Source: Flavobacteriales bacterium (GTDB taxonomy: Bacteria > Bacteroidota > Bacteroidia > Flavobacteriales > Flavobacteriaceae). Taken from it: a stretch of DNA of 64,000 bases. Positions within the stretch are counted from its first letter, which is position 1. Every line of letters begins with the position of its first letter. This document shows positions 9,153 to 19,530 of this stretch, piece after piece. A program made the translations under genes and the position numbers. The notes under the pieces were generated by a model. It saw only the letters and a program-made list of their open reading frames with translations. It did not search any database and was not told where the DNA came from. The stretch spans positions 22,215 to 86,214 of the forward strand of contig JADHRQ010000002.1 of assembly GCA_016777325.1 (NCBI GenBank), read 5' to 3'.

Positions 9153-10043
9153 TTAGTTATTTCTATTACGAGTAGAGACTAGGTATATACCTATAAAAAC
9201 CAATAAACAAGAGAATAATTTTGTAGTATCTAATATGTCATTACCAGTAATTAATGCAAAGCCAATTGTTATTATAGGCTGAAGATAAATAAATGAACCA
9301 ACTGTGGTTGGAGGTAAAGTTTTTAAGGCATATACGTTAAATAAATAAGTTAAAAATGTTGTGCCAATAACAACATACGCCATTCGCCAAATTGCAAACC
9401 AAGGAAGTTCAGTCCAATTAACTTCAACAAATTGATTAAAAGTAATAGGTGTGGATAAAATTAATCCAATTAAAAATAGCCACTTCATTAAAGTGAAAAT
9501 ATTATACTTATTTGTTAATGGCTTAATTACAATTAAATAACCTGCATAGGCAGATGCATTTAGTAAAAAAAACGAATTTCCAAGTGGAATATTTGGGGCG
9601 TTTATTCCAGTTTTACTACTATTAAGTATTAAAAAAACTGCACCAGCAAATCCAATTAAAATTCCAATAATTTTTTTCGTAGTTATCTTTTCTTTTAAAA
9701 CAAAGTATGAAAGTATTAGAACTAAAACAGGAGATAAAGTTATAATAATACCACTATTAATAGGTGTTGACAACTCAAGACCTCTAAAAAAAGCAAGCAT
9801 ATTAATACACATTCCTAATATTGCAGCAAGAAGTATTTTTAAAAAATCTTTCTTTTCAATTTTTTCATTAGGTGTAAATAGACCTATTAGCCAGAAAATT
9901 AAACTTGCACCTAGTAACCGTAACATGATAAATCCAGATGACCCAATATAAACAGGCATGACTTCTTTTGCTAGAGTATGATTAATACCATAAATACTGG
10001 TAGCTAAAAAAGCTGCAATTAAAGCTAGATATCTTTTATTCAT
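9153..10043 (-). CDS. DMT/EamA family transporter
   Basis: 10-TM pattern; INSGIIITLSPVLVLILSYFVLKEKITTKKIIGILIGFAGAVFLI. Confidence 0.88.
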   Translation of the reverse strand: MNKRYLALIAAFLATSIYGINHTLAKEVMPVYIGSSGFIMLRLLGASLIFWLIGLFTPNEKIEKKDFLKILLAAILGMCINMLAFFRGLELSTPINSGIIITLSPVLVLILSYFVLKEKITTKKIIGILIGFAGAVFLILNSSKTGINAPNIPLGNSFFLLNASAYAGYLIVIKPLTNKYNIFTLMKWLFLIGLILSTPITFNQFVEVNWTELPWFAIWRMAYVVIGTTFLTYLFNVYALKTLPPTTVGSFIYLQPIITIGFALITGNDILDTTKLFSCLLVFIGIYLVSTRNRNN

Positions 10044-10107
10044 TCCAAAATTTATGCAACAAAGAAAATCATTTTAATATAATTAAAAACCTAATTTCGA
10101 ATATCTT

Positions 10108-10115
10108 TATCTTTG
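10108..10115 (+). promoter_or_regulatory. Candidate Bacteroidota -7 promoter element (TATCTTTG)
   Basis: TAnnTTTG match just upstream of the transsulfuration gene; no clear -33 TTG. Confidence 0.35.
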
Positions 10116-10120
10116 TTATT

Positions 10121-11272
10121 ATGAAGAAAAAAATGAAGTTCAACACAAAAGCAATTCATGGTGGTCAAATTCTTGACCCAGCATATGGATCTGTTATGAC
10201 TCCTATATATCAAACATCAACATATGCTCAAACTTCTCCCGGAAAACACAAAGGATATGAGTATAGTAGAACACACAATCCTACAAGAACAAACTTCGAA
10301 AGGTCTATTGCTTCTTTAGAAAATGGAGATCATGGACTTGCATTTTCATCCGGATTAGCAGCAATTGATGCTATAATGAAAACTTTAAACCCAGGAGATG
10401 AAATAATATCTACTAATGATTTGTATGGAGGAAGCTATAGATTATTTAAGACAATATTTGAAAAATATGATTTGAAATTCCACTTTGTAAATATGGAAGA
10501 TTTAAAGTCGGTTGAAGAAAAAATTAATAAAAACACTAAACTATTTTGGGCAGAGACTCCAACTAACCCGATGATGAATGTAGTTGATATTAGGTCAATG
10601 TCAAATCTATCAAAAAAAAATAATATTTTACTTTGTGTTGATAACACTTTTGCTACACCATTTATTCAAAGACCTTTAGACTTAGGAGCTGACATTGTGA
10701 TGCATTCTGCAACTAAATATATTGCAGGTCATAGCGATGTAGTTATTGGTGCAATAGTTGTAAACGACTCAATTCTTAATGAGAAATTATCCTTTATACA
10801 GAATGCTTCTGGAGCAACTCCAGGCCCAATGGATTGTTTTCTAACATTAAGAGGAATAAAAACACTTCATTTAAGAATGCAAAGACATTCTGAAAATGCA
10901 GAAAAAATTGCAAAATATTTGAAAAATCATAAAAAAATATCAAAAGTATATTGGGCAGGATTTAAAGATCATAAAAATTATGAAATTGCAAAAAATCAGA
11001 TGGATTTTTTTGGAGGAATGGTTTCATTTATTCCAGTTGATGACACATTTGAAGCTGCAAAGAAAATTGCAGAAAATCTTAATTTATTCACTTTGGCAGA
11101 ATCATTAGGAGGGGTAGAAAGTCTATGTTGTCACCCATCAAGTATGACTCACGCTTCAATTCCTGAGGATGAGAGAAAGAAATCAGGTTTAGTTGAATCA
11201 TTATTAAGATTAAGTGTTGGAGTAGAAGATGTAGATGACTTAATTGATGATTTAAATCAAGCCATAGGATAA
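10121..11272 (+). CDS. PLP-dependent trans-sulfuration enzyme (cystathionine gamma-synthase/lyase)
   Basis: MHSATKYIAGHSDVVIGAIV PLP-lysine motif, AESLGGVESLCCHPSSMTHASIP; start may be ATG at 10133 (MKFNTKAIHGGQ). Confidence 0.92.
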   Translation: MKKKMKFNTKAIHGGQILDPAYGSVMTPIYQTSTYAQTSPGKHKGYEYSRTHNPTRTNFERSIASLENGDHGLAFSSGLAAIDAIMKTLNPGDEIISTNDLYGGSYRLFKTIFEKYDLKFHFVNMEDLKSVEEKINKNTKLFWAETPTNPMMNVVDIRSMSNLSKKNNILLCVDNTFATPFIQRPLDLGADIVMHSATKYIAGHSDVVIGAIVVNDSILNEKLSFIQNASGATPGPMDCFLTLRGIKTLHLRMQRHSENAEKIAKYLKNHKKISKVYWAGFKDHKNYEIAKNQMDFFGGMVSFIPVDDTFEAAKKIAENLNLFTLAESLGGVESLCCHPSSMTHASIPEDERKKSGLVESLLRLSVGVEDVDDLIDDLNQAIG

Positions 11273-11277
11273 AATTT

Positions 11278-12045
11278 ATGGAAATTCCAAAAGACAAGAA
11301 AATATACTTTAGTTCTGATAATCATCTTGGTTCTCCATCAACCAAAGAGAGTCATAAAAGAGAAAAAATATTTGTTTCATGGCTTGAATCTATTAAAAAT
11401 GATGCTGATATAGTCTTTTTGCTCGGAGATCTTTTTGATTTTTGGTTTGAATATAAAGAAGCTGTTCCCCGAGGATTCACTAGAGTTTTAGGAAAACTTG
11501 CAGAGCTATCTGATTCTGGAATTAAAATTTACTTTTTTATTGGAAATCATGATTATTGGATGACTGACTATTTTGAAAAGGAATTAAACATCAAAGTTTT
11601 TAAATCACCAGAGTTATTTATTTTTAATTCAAAATCTTTTTTAATAGGTCATGGAGATGGACTGGGACCTGGAGATTACGGGTATAAAAGAATGAAATTA
11701 GTTCTATCAAATCCCTTTTTTATATGGTTGTTTAGGTTGTTGCATCCAGATATAGGTATTAAACTTGGTAAATATTTATCTCAAAGCAATAAGCTTATGT
11801 CTGGAAAAGAAGATAAAGACTTTAAAGGAGAAGATAATGAGTGGTTAATTCAATATTGTTTAAAAAGATTGACTAATGAGCATATTGACTATTTTATTTT
11901 TGGTCATAGACATTTACCTATTGTACACCAGTTAAAACCTAAATCAAAATATATAAATTTAGGTGATTGGATCACTCATTATACATTCGGTGTTTTTGAT
12001 GGAAAAACTTTTAATCTAAGAAACTATCTAAAGAAAAATGATTGA
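11278..12045 (+). CDS. lpxH: UDP-2,3-diacylglucosamine diphosphatase-like metallophosphoesterase
   Basis: SDNHLGSP, LLGDLFDFWFEYK, FIGNHDYWM, GHGDGLGPGDYGYK, FGHRHLP calcineurin-type motifs. Confidence 0.85.
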   Translation: MEIPKDKKIYFSSDNHLGSPSTKESHKREKIFVSWLESIKNDADIVFLLGDLFDFWFEYKEAVPRGFTRVLGKLAELSDSGIKIYFFIGNHDYWMTDYFEKELNIKVFKSPELFIFNSKSFLIGHGDGLGPGDYGYKRMKLVLSNPFFIWLFRLLHPDIGIKLGKYLSQSNKLMSGKEDKDFKGEDNEWLIQYCLKRLTNEHIDYFIFGHRHLPIVHQLKPKSKYINLGDWITHYTFGVFDGKTFNLRNYLKKND

Positions 12046-13237
12046 GTCTCAAAAATCAAACTTTGAAAGAAGTGTATTAGTTGGAATTATTAATGATTCT
12101 CAAAATGAAGAAAAGCTAGATGAATTTCTTGAGGAATTAGAATTTTTGTCTGTAACAGCAGGAGGTGAAGTTGTAAAAAAATTTAAACAAAAAATTAATA
12201 TTCCTAATCCAAAAACTTTTATAGGCAAAGGAAAAATTGAAGAAATTCAAAAATATGTTAAAAATAATGATGTATCGATTGTTATTTTTGATGATGAACT
12301 TACACCCACTCAACAATCCAACATAGAAAAGTTATTAAAGTGTAAAATTCTAGATAGAACAGCTTTAATTCTTGATATTTTTGCTCAAAGAGCTAAAACA
12401 AGTTATGCCAAAACCCAAGTTGAATTAGCTCAATATGAATACTTACTTCCTAGGTTAAAAGGTCTTTGGACTCACCTTGAAAGACAAAAGGGTGGGATAG
12501 GTATGAGAGGGCCTGGAGAAACAGAAATAGAAACAGACAGAAGAATTGTAAGAGATAAAATATCATTATTAAAAAAGAAGCTATCTACCATTGATAAGCA
12601 AATGAAAGTCCAAAGAGGTAATAGAGGATCATTAGTTAGAGTTGCACTAGTAGGATATACTAATGTTGGAAAATCAACAATAATGAATTTATTGTCAAAA
12701 AGTAAAGTCTTTGCTGAAAATAAATTATTTGCAACTCTCGATACGACAGTTAGAAAAGTTGTAATTAACACATTACCTTTCCTTTTAACAGATACAGTTG
12801 GTTTTATCAGAAAACTACCAACTCAGTTGATAGAGTCATTTAAAAGTACTTTAGAAGAGGTAAAAGATGCAGATATTCTTCTTCATATAGTAGACATATC
12901 TCATCCAAGTTTTGAAGATCATATTACTTCGGTGAATAAAATTCTTAGTGAAATTAATTGTCATAATAAGTATAACCTAATGATATTTAATAAAATTGAT
13001 AATTATAAACAGGTTGATTTTAATGACTCTCATTCTAAAAATAATAGCCATTTTTCTTTGATGCAGTGGAGGAATACGTGGATGAATAAAACAAACGGAA
13101 AAGCATTATTTGTGTCTGCAAAAAATAAAATTAACTTTGATAACTTGAAGAGAGAAATTTATGAAATAGTTAAAAATGTGGATATGAGTCATTACCCTAA
13201 AAATGATTATTTATACCCAGAATATTTTTCTAAATAA
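12038..13237 (+). CDS. hflX: GTPase HflX
   Basis: RQKGGIGMRGPGETEIETDRR; G1 GYTNVGKST; DTVGFIRKLP; overlaps lpxH by 8 bp. Confidence 0.93.
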   Translation: MIESQKSNFERSVLVGIINDSQNEEKLDEFLEELEFLSVTAGGEVVKKFKQKINIPNPKTFIGKGKIEEIQKYVKNNDVSIVIFDDELTPTQQSNIEKLLKCKILDRTALILDIFAQRAKTSYAKTQVELAQYEYLLPRLKGLWTHLERQKGGIGMRGPGETEIETDRRIVRDKISLLKKKLSTIDKQMKVQRGNRGSLVRVALVGYTNVGKSTIMNLLSKSKVFAENKLFATLDTTVRKVVINTLPFLLTDTVGFIRKLPTQLIESFKSTLEEVKDADILLHIVDISHPSFEDHITSVNKILSEINCHNKYNLMIFNKIDNYKQVDFNDSHSKNNSHFSLMQWRNTWMNKTNGKALFVSAKNKINFDNLKREIYEIVKNVDMSHYPKNDYLYPEYFSK

Positions 13238-13265
13238 TTTTTGGTTAACTTCTAATTTAACCAAA
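13238..13265. other. Perfect short stem-loop after hflX, possible weak terminator
   Basis: TTGGTTAA-N8-TTAACCAA inverted repeat between hflX and moxR; no strong T-tract. Confidence 0.35.
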
Positions 13266-13322
13266 CCTTAACAAGGATTTTACTAATAAATTTTGAAATT
13301 TGAATAAATAAATTGTGTAATT

Positions 13323-14327
13323 ATGAGTGAAAACAAAACAAGTATTGATTTGAGTAAAAAAGATGAACTAATAAAGCAAGAAAGTGCTTTTGTAGATCTT
13401 CTTTCTCTTGAAATAAATAAAAAAATCATAGGTCAAAAGAAAATGATAGAAAGACTAATGATAGGACTTCTTGGTAAAGGACACATTTTACTTGAGGGAG
13501 TCCCAGGTCTAGCTAAAACACTTGCCATTAATAGCTTAAGCAAAGCTGTAAAAGGGTCATTTAGTAGGATTCAATTTACACCTGATTTACTTCCAGCAGA
13601 TGTAGTTGGTACAATGATTTATAATATGAAAGAAGGTAACTTCTCAATAAAACAAGGGCCAGTATTTGCTAATTTTGTTTTAGCCGATGAAATTAATAGA
13701 GCTCCAGCAAAAGTTCAATCAGCATTGCTTGAGGCAATGCAAGAGAAACAGGTGACTATAGGAGATAAAACCTTTAAATTATCGGATCCTTTTCTAGTAA
13801 TGGCAACTCAAAACCCCGTTGAACAAGAAGGTACCTATCCTTTACCTGAAGCTCAAATAGACAGGTTTATGCTAAAAGTAGTTGTTGATTATCCCAATTT
13901 AGACGAAGAACAAAAAATTATGAACATGAATCTTTCTTCTTCAAAAGAAATAATTAAACCAGTTGTTACAACAAAACAAATTACTTCTGCCCAAGAAATT
14001 GTTAATGATGTATATATGGATGAAAAAATTGAAAAGTATATACTTGATTTAATTTTTTGCACCAGGTATCCTGAGAAATATAATCTTAAAAGTTTATCTC
14101 CACTCATCTCATTTGGTGCTTCTCCACGTGGAAGTATAAATCTTGCATTAGCCTCAAAATGTTATGCATTTATAAAACATAGAGGTTTTGTAATCCCAGA
14201 AGATATTAGAGAAGTCGTTACGGATGTTTTAAGACATAGAATAGGTTTGACATATGAAGCTGAAGCTGAGAATGTGTCTACTGAGGATATAATTAAACAA
14301 ATTGTAAATACTGTTGAAGTACCATAA
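13323..14327 (+). CDS. MoxR family AAA+ ATPase
   Basis: GHILLEGVPGLAKTL Walker A, LADEINRAPAKVQSALLEAMQEKQVTIG, ATQNPVEQEGTYPLPEAQIDRF. Confidence 0.95.
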   Translation: MSENKTSIDLSKKDELIKQESAFVDLLSLEINKKIIGQKKMIERLMIGLLGKGHILLEGVPGLAKTLAINSLSKAVKGSFSRIQFTPDLLPADVVGTMIYNMKEGNFSIKQGPVFANFVLADEINRAPAKVQSALLEAMQEKQVTIGDKTFKLSDPFLVMATQNPVEQEGTYPLPEAQIDRFMLKVVVDYPNLDEEQKIMNMNLSSSKEIIKPVVTTKQITSAQEIVNDVYMDEKIEKYILDLIFCTRYPEKYNLKSLSPLISFGASPRGSINLALASKCYAFIKHRGFVIPEDIREVVTDVLRHRIGLTYEAEAENVSTEDIIKQIVNTVEVP

Positions 14328-14330
14328 TTA

Positions 14331-15197
14331 ATGGATTCTAAAGAATTACTTAAAAAAGTAAGACAAATTGAAATAAAAAGTAGAAGACTAAGTGATAACC
14401 TTTTTGGTGGTGAATACTTAAGTACCTTCAAAGGCAGAGGTATGACTTTCAGTGAAGTAAGGAAATATGAATTTGGAGATGACATAAGATCAATAGATTG
14501 GAATGTTACAGCCAGGTACAACGAACCTTTCATAAAAGTTTTTGAAGAAGAAAGAGAATTAACACTTATGTTACTAATTGACGTTAGTGGCTCAAAAAAC
14601 TTTGCAACTAGGAATAAATTAAAAAAAGAAATTGTTACTGAAATTGCGGCAACTCTTGCATTTTCTGCTTTAAAAAACAATGATAAAGTTGGCGCAATAC
14701 TATTTACTGATACTGTTGAGTTGTTTATCCCTCCAAACAAAGGTAAAAGACATATTTTGAGGATTATTAGAGAGCTTCTTGAGTTTAAACCAAAAAGTTC
14801 TAAGACAAGTATCGATTCATCTCTTAAGTTTTTATTAAGTGTTGTTCAAAAAAAAGCTATCGTTTTTGTCTTATCTGATTTTATAGATAATGAGTATGAT
14901 AAAACTTTAAAATTAGCAGCAAAAAAATATGATTTGACAGGAATTAGAATTTTTGATAAAATGGAAACTAAGATTCCAAAATTAGGTATGGTCCCAATGA
15001 TAGATGCCGAATCAAACGAATTAGTTTGGGTAGATACTTCATCAAGAAAAATAAGAGAAAATTATTTGTCTAATTACAATCTATCAATTAAAAATTTTGA
15101 AAGCTTATTTAATAAAAACGGAGCAGGCGTAATTAATTGTATGGTTGATGAAAGTTATGTAAAAAAACTACTTGGGTATTTTAAACATAGAGCATAA
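14331..15197 (+). CDS. DUF58 domain-containing protein
   Basis: GRGMTFSEVRKYEFGDDIRSIDWNVTARYNEPFIKVFEEERELTLMLLIDVSGS. Confidence 0.93.
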   Translation: MDSKELLKKVRQIEIKSRRLSDNLFGGEYLSTFKGRGMTFSEVRKYEFGDDIRSIDWNVTARYNEPFIKVFEEERELTLMLLIDVSGSKNFATRNKLKKEIVTEIAATLAFSALKNNDKVGAILFTDTVELFIPPNKGKRHILRIIRELLEFKPKSSKTSIDSSLKFLLSVVQKKAIVFVLSDFIDNEYDKTLKLAAKKYDLTGIRIFDKMETKIPKLGMVPMIDAESNELVWVDTSSRKIRENYLSNYNLSIKNFESLFNKNGAGVINCMVDESYVKKLLGYFKHRA

Positions 15198-16765
15198 TGA
15201 AGAAAATAATATCTCTCTGGATTTTTACTACCTACTTTTTAGTTGCACAGTCACCTAATTTTGACCCTAATATTGATATATCAACTTTAATTGATACATC
15301 CCAGGTAAAAATTGGAGAAGAAATTAATTTCAAGATTGATATATATTCTAAAAATGAATATAACATAAGGTTTGATGAAAATCCTAATTTTATGCCTTTT
15401 GAAATACTTAAATCATACCCTTCTGATACAATACTAGAATTATCAAAAATATCTAAGAAATATTCATTAATTAATTTTGAACCCGGAGAATATTGGATTC
15501 CACCCCAAAAAATATACTTTAATCAATCTATAAAATATAGTGATTCATTATTGATAATAGTAAATGATGTTGAAGTAGATACTGTCAAACAAAATCTATT
15601 TGATATAAAACCAATAATACCTATTAAGAAAAATTATCAAAAATTAATTACTAGTCTTATTGTAGGTTTACTGATTTTAATTCTGATATATACAATAATC
15701 AAATTTAAATTATTTAATAAAAAAATTGACTCTTTGGATGAAATAAAATCACTTTACCAAATTGCAATTGAAAAATTAAATGATTTAGATAATAAGTCTC
15801 CTAATTCTCAAATCGAATTTAAAGAGTACTACACTATTTTGATTGATATTTTTAGAGAATATCTAGAGTCTCAAGTTAAAATTCCAGCAATGGAAAGCAC
15901 ATCAAAAGAGCTTATATTAAGAATAAACATGTTAAAAGATAGTGGAAACTATGATTTTGAAAAAAAACAGATAAATCAACTAGAAAATCTTTTCACAAAA
16001 TCGGACTTAATAAAATTTGCTAAATCATTACCAACAAAAAATGACATCAATGTTGATATTTTGACAATCAAGGATTTCATTGACTCAACTGAAAAAATAT
16101 ACAATGAAAAATATAATATACCTGTTGAAGAAGAAGTGTCTCTTGAAGAAACCTCCTTACTCGAAAATCTTAAAATATTTTTTAAATATTCATTTTTAGT
16201 TATATCTACATTAATCATAATATGTATTTTAATATTTGGTTACTATCCAGTAAGAGATACAATATTGTTAAATCCAACAAAACAACTTCTTTCAAAGGAT
16301 TGGTATACCAGTCAATATGGTTCTCCCCCTGTTGAACTTAATACACCAAACATTTTAGTCAGAATCAATGATAGTATAGAAAACAACAGATTTGAAATGG
16401 GTAATTTCGATGATTCTTTTTATTTATCTCTCGATTTTAAAGATCCAGTACAGAGTGAAAGCCCTGTAAATATTGAAATATTAAAAAATGAATTAATAAA
16501 TAAATTTCAAAATTTAGGATCAAAAAATATTTTAGTTAAAGATGATCAATTCACTTTAAAATCTGGAGATATCGGACTACGGTTTTATGGTAGTTTAGAT
16601 ATTGAAAAAAATAATGATTTGATAAGGTCAAATTTTACATCAGTGATATTACCTTATGAAAAAAAGACTATTAAACTTATTGTTGTTTATAGAGACAAAG
16701 ATAGATATGCTAATAAAATAGAATCTAAAATTTTAGAAAGCTTTAATATTATAAAAGAATTATAA
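15197..16765 (+). CDS. BatD-like membrane protein with extra C-terminal extracytoplasmic domain
   Basis: Signal peptide, N-terminal beta-rich domain, TM near residue 155, helical region, second TM (YSFLVISTLIIICILIFGYYPV), then a ~160-aa domain; located between DUF58 and batA. Confidence 0.7.
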   Translation: MKKIISLWIFTTYFLVAQSPNFDPNIDISTLIDTSQVKIGEEINFKIDIYSKNEYNIRFDENPNFMPFEILKSYPSDTILELSKISKKYSLINFEPGEYWIPPQKIYFNQSIKYSDSLLIIVNDVEVDTVKQNLFDIKPIIPIKKNYQKLITSLIVGLLILILIYTIIKFKLFNKKIDSLDEIKSLYQIAIEKLNDLDNKSPNSQIEFKEYYTILIDIFREYLESQVKIPAMESTSKELILRINMLKDSGNYDFEKKQINQLENLFTKSDLIKFAKSLPTKNDINVDILTIKDFIDSTEKIYNEKYNIPVEEEVSLEETSLLENLKIFFKYSFLVISTLIIICILIFGYYPVRDTILLNPTKQLLSKDWYTSQYGSPPVELNTPNILVRINDSIENNRFEMGNFDDSFYLSLDFKDPVQSESPVNIEILKNELINKFQNLGSKNILVKDDQFTLKSGDIGLRFYGSLDIEKNNDLIRSNFTSVILPYEKKTIKLIVVYRDKDRYANKIESKILESFNIIKEL

Positions 16766-17769
16766 TGCTAAAAAATATTTATTTTGCAGATCCTGAGTTT
16801 CTTATAATACTTATTATAATTCCTCTTGTTGTTTTCTTTTGGTATAGATTTGGTAAGCTAACTCAAGCTACCCTAAGACACTCCACTTTATCACTACTGA
16901 AGTTAAATAATTCATTAATTTCTAAACTGAGACCTTTTCTAAATATATTTAGAATAATTGTGATAATACTTCTTGTGTTGGCTGTTTCAAGACCTCAATC
17001 AAAGTCATCATCAAAAAGAATTAAAACATCTCGAGGTATTGATATTGTTATGGTAATTGACATCTCTTCAAGTATGTTATCAAAAGACCTTAAGCCTGAT
17101 CGTCTAACAGCATTGAAAAATGTAGCCTCTAATTTTATTGATGATAGACCTAATGACAGAATTGGTCTTGTAGTTTATGCAGCAGAGAGCTACACTAAAA
17201 CACCTGTAACTACTGATAAACTTATTTTAAAGCAGTCTCTATCAGAAATTAATTACGAATCACTTCTTGAAGATGGAACAGCAATTGGCATGGGACTTTC
17301 TACTGCTGTTAATAGATTAAAAGAGAGTACTGCAAAAAGTAAAGTAATAATTCTACTTACAGATGGTGTAAATAATTCTGGATTTATAGATCCAAGAATT
17401 GCTGCTGAATTAGCTGCAGAATATGAAATTAAAACATATACAATTGGTCTTGGCACAAATGGGAGAGCATTAGCTCCAGTTTCAATTCTTCCGAATGGTA
17501 ATTTCCAATTTAGTCTTACAAAAGTTGAAATTGACGAGGACCTTCTTAGATATATTTCTGAAAAAACATCAGGAAGATATTTTAGAGCTACTGATAATCT
17601 TGAGCTACAAAATATTTATGAAGAAATTAATAAACTTGAGAAGACTGAAATAACTGAGACTATTTTTACTAATGTAACAGAGAAATACAGACCCTATGTA
17701 TTAATTGCATTAATACTGTTTATTATTGAAATAATTGCTAGAAAAACAATCTTTAAGAGTTTTATATAA
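16765..17769 (+). CDS. batA: VWA domain membrane protein BatA
   Basis: RGIDIVMVIDISSSMLSKDLKPDRL MIDAS DxSxS; TM at both ends; first VWA gene of the bat operon. Confidence 0.9.
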   Translation: MLKNIYFADPEFLIILIIIPLVVFFWYRFGKLTQATLRHSTLSLLKLNNSLISKLRPFLNIFRIIVIILLVLAVSRPQSKSSSKRIKTSRGIDIVMVIDISSSMLSKDLKPDRLTALKNVASNFIDDRPNDRIGLVVYAAESYTKTPVTTDKLILKQSLSEINYESLLEDGTAIGMGLSTAVNRLKESTAKSKVIILLTDGVNNSGFIDPRIAAELAAEYEIKTYTIGLGTNGRALAPVSILPNGNFQFSLTKVEIDEDLLRYISEKTSGRYFRATDNLELQNIYEEINKLEKTEITETIFTNVTEKYRPYVLIALILFIIEIIARKTIFKSFI

Positions 17770-18809
17770 TGTATCTATTTGATAATCCATCCTATCTTTA
17801 TCTAGCGCTTATAATTCCAATAGTAATTATAATAAATTGGTTATACATGGCTTGGAGAAATAAAATTCAAAGGTCTTTCTCTAATTATAAATTGTTAGAC
17901 CAAATAAGCCCTAATAGATCAAATTTTAAACTTAATTTAAAACTTATTTTAGAATTATTTATCATTTTATTTCTATGTATTGCTCTTGCTAATCCTAAAA
18001 TAGGAACAGAATTAAAATCAATAAATAGAGAAGGAGTAGACATTGTGTTTGCTATTGATGTCTCTAAAAGTATGCTTGCCGAAGATATTGCTCCTAATAG
18101 ATTGGTAAGATCTAAAAGAATTATTTCTGAAATTATTAATTCTTTAAGTAGTGACAGAGTAGGAATTGTTGCTTATGCAGCTCAAGCTATTCCTCAAGTT
18201 CCCCTTACAACTGATTTTGCCTCAGTAAAGAATTTTTTACAAATTATAGATACTGATATGTTATCATCTCAAGGAACTTCTATTGATTCAGCATTAAATC
18301 TATCCGTTAATTTCTTTGATCAAAATTCTGATACAAATAGAGTTCTAATACTTATTTCTGATGGGGAAGATCATGATGACATTCCAGATAGTCTAATAAA
18401 GTTAATTTCTGAAAATAATATAAATCTTATTACTATTGGTATAGGACAAGAAGCAGGAACAACAATTCCAATTAAAATAGATGGGACCATTGATTCTTAT
18501 AAAAAGGACAGCAATGGAGATGTAGTAATTACTAAGAGAAACAGTGATATTTTACTTAAAATAGCAAGCGCTTCTAAAGGAGAATATATAGATGGAAACA
18601 ATACAGAAGATGCATTGGAGCTTGTTAAAACAAAATTAGATAAAATTGACAAATCTGAATTTGAGTCATCACAATTCGTAGAATACAAACAGCAATTTCA
18701 AATATTTATATTATTATCATTGTTGTTTATCATTTCGGATATTTTTATATTTCAAACCAAAACAAAATGGATACAAAACTTAAATCTTTTTAATGAGAAT
18801 AAAGATTAG
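17769..18809 (+). CDS. batB: VWA domain membrane protein BatB
   Basis: EGVDIVFAIDVSKSMLAEDIAPNRL; LISDGEDHDD. Confidence 0.9.
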   Translation: MYLFDNPSYLYLALIIPIVIIINWLYMAWRNKIQRSFSNYKLLDQISPNRSNFKLNLKLILELFIILFLCIALANPKIGTELKSINREGVDIVFAIDVSKSMLAEDIAPNRLVRSKRIISEIINSLSSDRVGIVAYAAQAIPQVPLTTDFASVKNFLQIIDTDMLSSQGTSIDSALNLSVNFFDQNSDTNRVLILISDGEDHDDIPDSLIKLISENNINLITIGIGQEAGTTIPIKIDGTIDSYKKDSNGDVVITKRNSDILLKIASASKGEYIDGNNTEDALELVKTKLDKIDKSEFESSQFVEYKQQFQIFILLSLLFIISDIFIFQTKTKWIQNLNLFNENKD

Positions 18810-19530
18810 TCATTACATATCATTACTATCTCTAATAGTTTCTTTTTCTAGTTATAGTCAAAGTGATCCAAATAATCTTTTATTTAATGGAAATAAAGAG
18901 TCTGTTAAAAAAAATTATACTGAGGCAGAAGTAGAGTATAGAAAAGCCATTTCAAAAAATAAAACTGCATCTAAAGCAGCTCACAATTTAGGAAATGTTC
19001 TTTATGAAAATGAAAATTATGATGAAGCCATTCAAGAATATTTCAAAACTCAAAAAAATTCAGAATTAAATCTCGAAAAACATTCTGCTTTTCATAATCT
19101 AGGTAACTCTTACATGAAGAAAAAGGACTACGCTCAGGCCATTGAAGCATATAAAAATGCACTTAGAAATAATTCTGAAGATGACGAAACTAGATATAAC
19201 TATGCTTTAGCAAAAAAATTCTTGGAAGGAGATAAACGCCAAAATTCCCAAAACAATAATGAATCAGAAGACGAAAAGAAGGATAAGTCTGAAGATCAAA
19301 AAGAAAACAAAGAACAAGATCAAAATAGCGATCAAGATTCTGATTCCAAGAATGAAAAGCCAAAAGAACAAGATAAAAATGAAAAACAAGATCAAGGGGG
19401 TGGACTTTCAAAACAACAAATGGAAAACCTTCTTGAAGCAGTAAACAATATTGAAAAAGATTTAAATCAAAAGTTAAAATCTGGAAAAAAGAAAGTTCAA
19501 ACAACAAAAAAAACTGAGAAAGATTGGTAA
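18793..19530 (+). CDS. batC: TPR protein BatC with acidic/Lys/Gln-rich low-complexity tail
   Basis: TPR motifs (ASKAAHNLGNVLYENENYDEAIQEY); tail NNESEDEKKDKSEDQKENKEQDQNSDQDSD; overlaps batB by 17 bp. Confidence 0.87.
   Translation: MRIKISHYISLLSLIVSFSSYSQSDPNNLLFNGNKESVKKNYTEAEVEYRKAISKNKTASKAAHNLGNVLYENENYDEAIQEYFKTQKNSELNLEKHSAFHNLGNSYMKKKDYAQAIEAYKNALRNNSEDDETRYNYALAKKFLEGDKRQNSQNNNESEDEKKDKSEDQKENKEQDQNSDQDSDSKNEKPKEQDKNEKQDQGGGLSKQQMENLLEAVNNIEKDLNQKLKSGKKKVQTTKKTEKDW

Noticed and set aside
19259-19410. Possible DNA tandem repeat in batC
   Set aside because: It is compositional bias (D/E/K/Q/N codons) in a normal BatC tail, with no regular repeat unit.
19259-19444. Plus-strand Lys/Ile-rich ORF (MNQKTKRRISLKIKKKTKNK...)
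   Set aside because: Out-of-frame reading of the low-complexity acidic tail of batC; composition is a by-product of the repeats.
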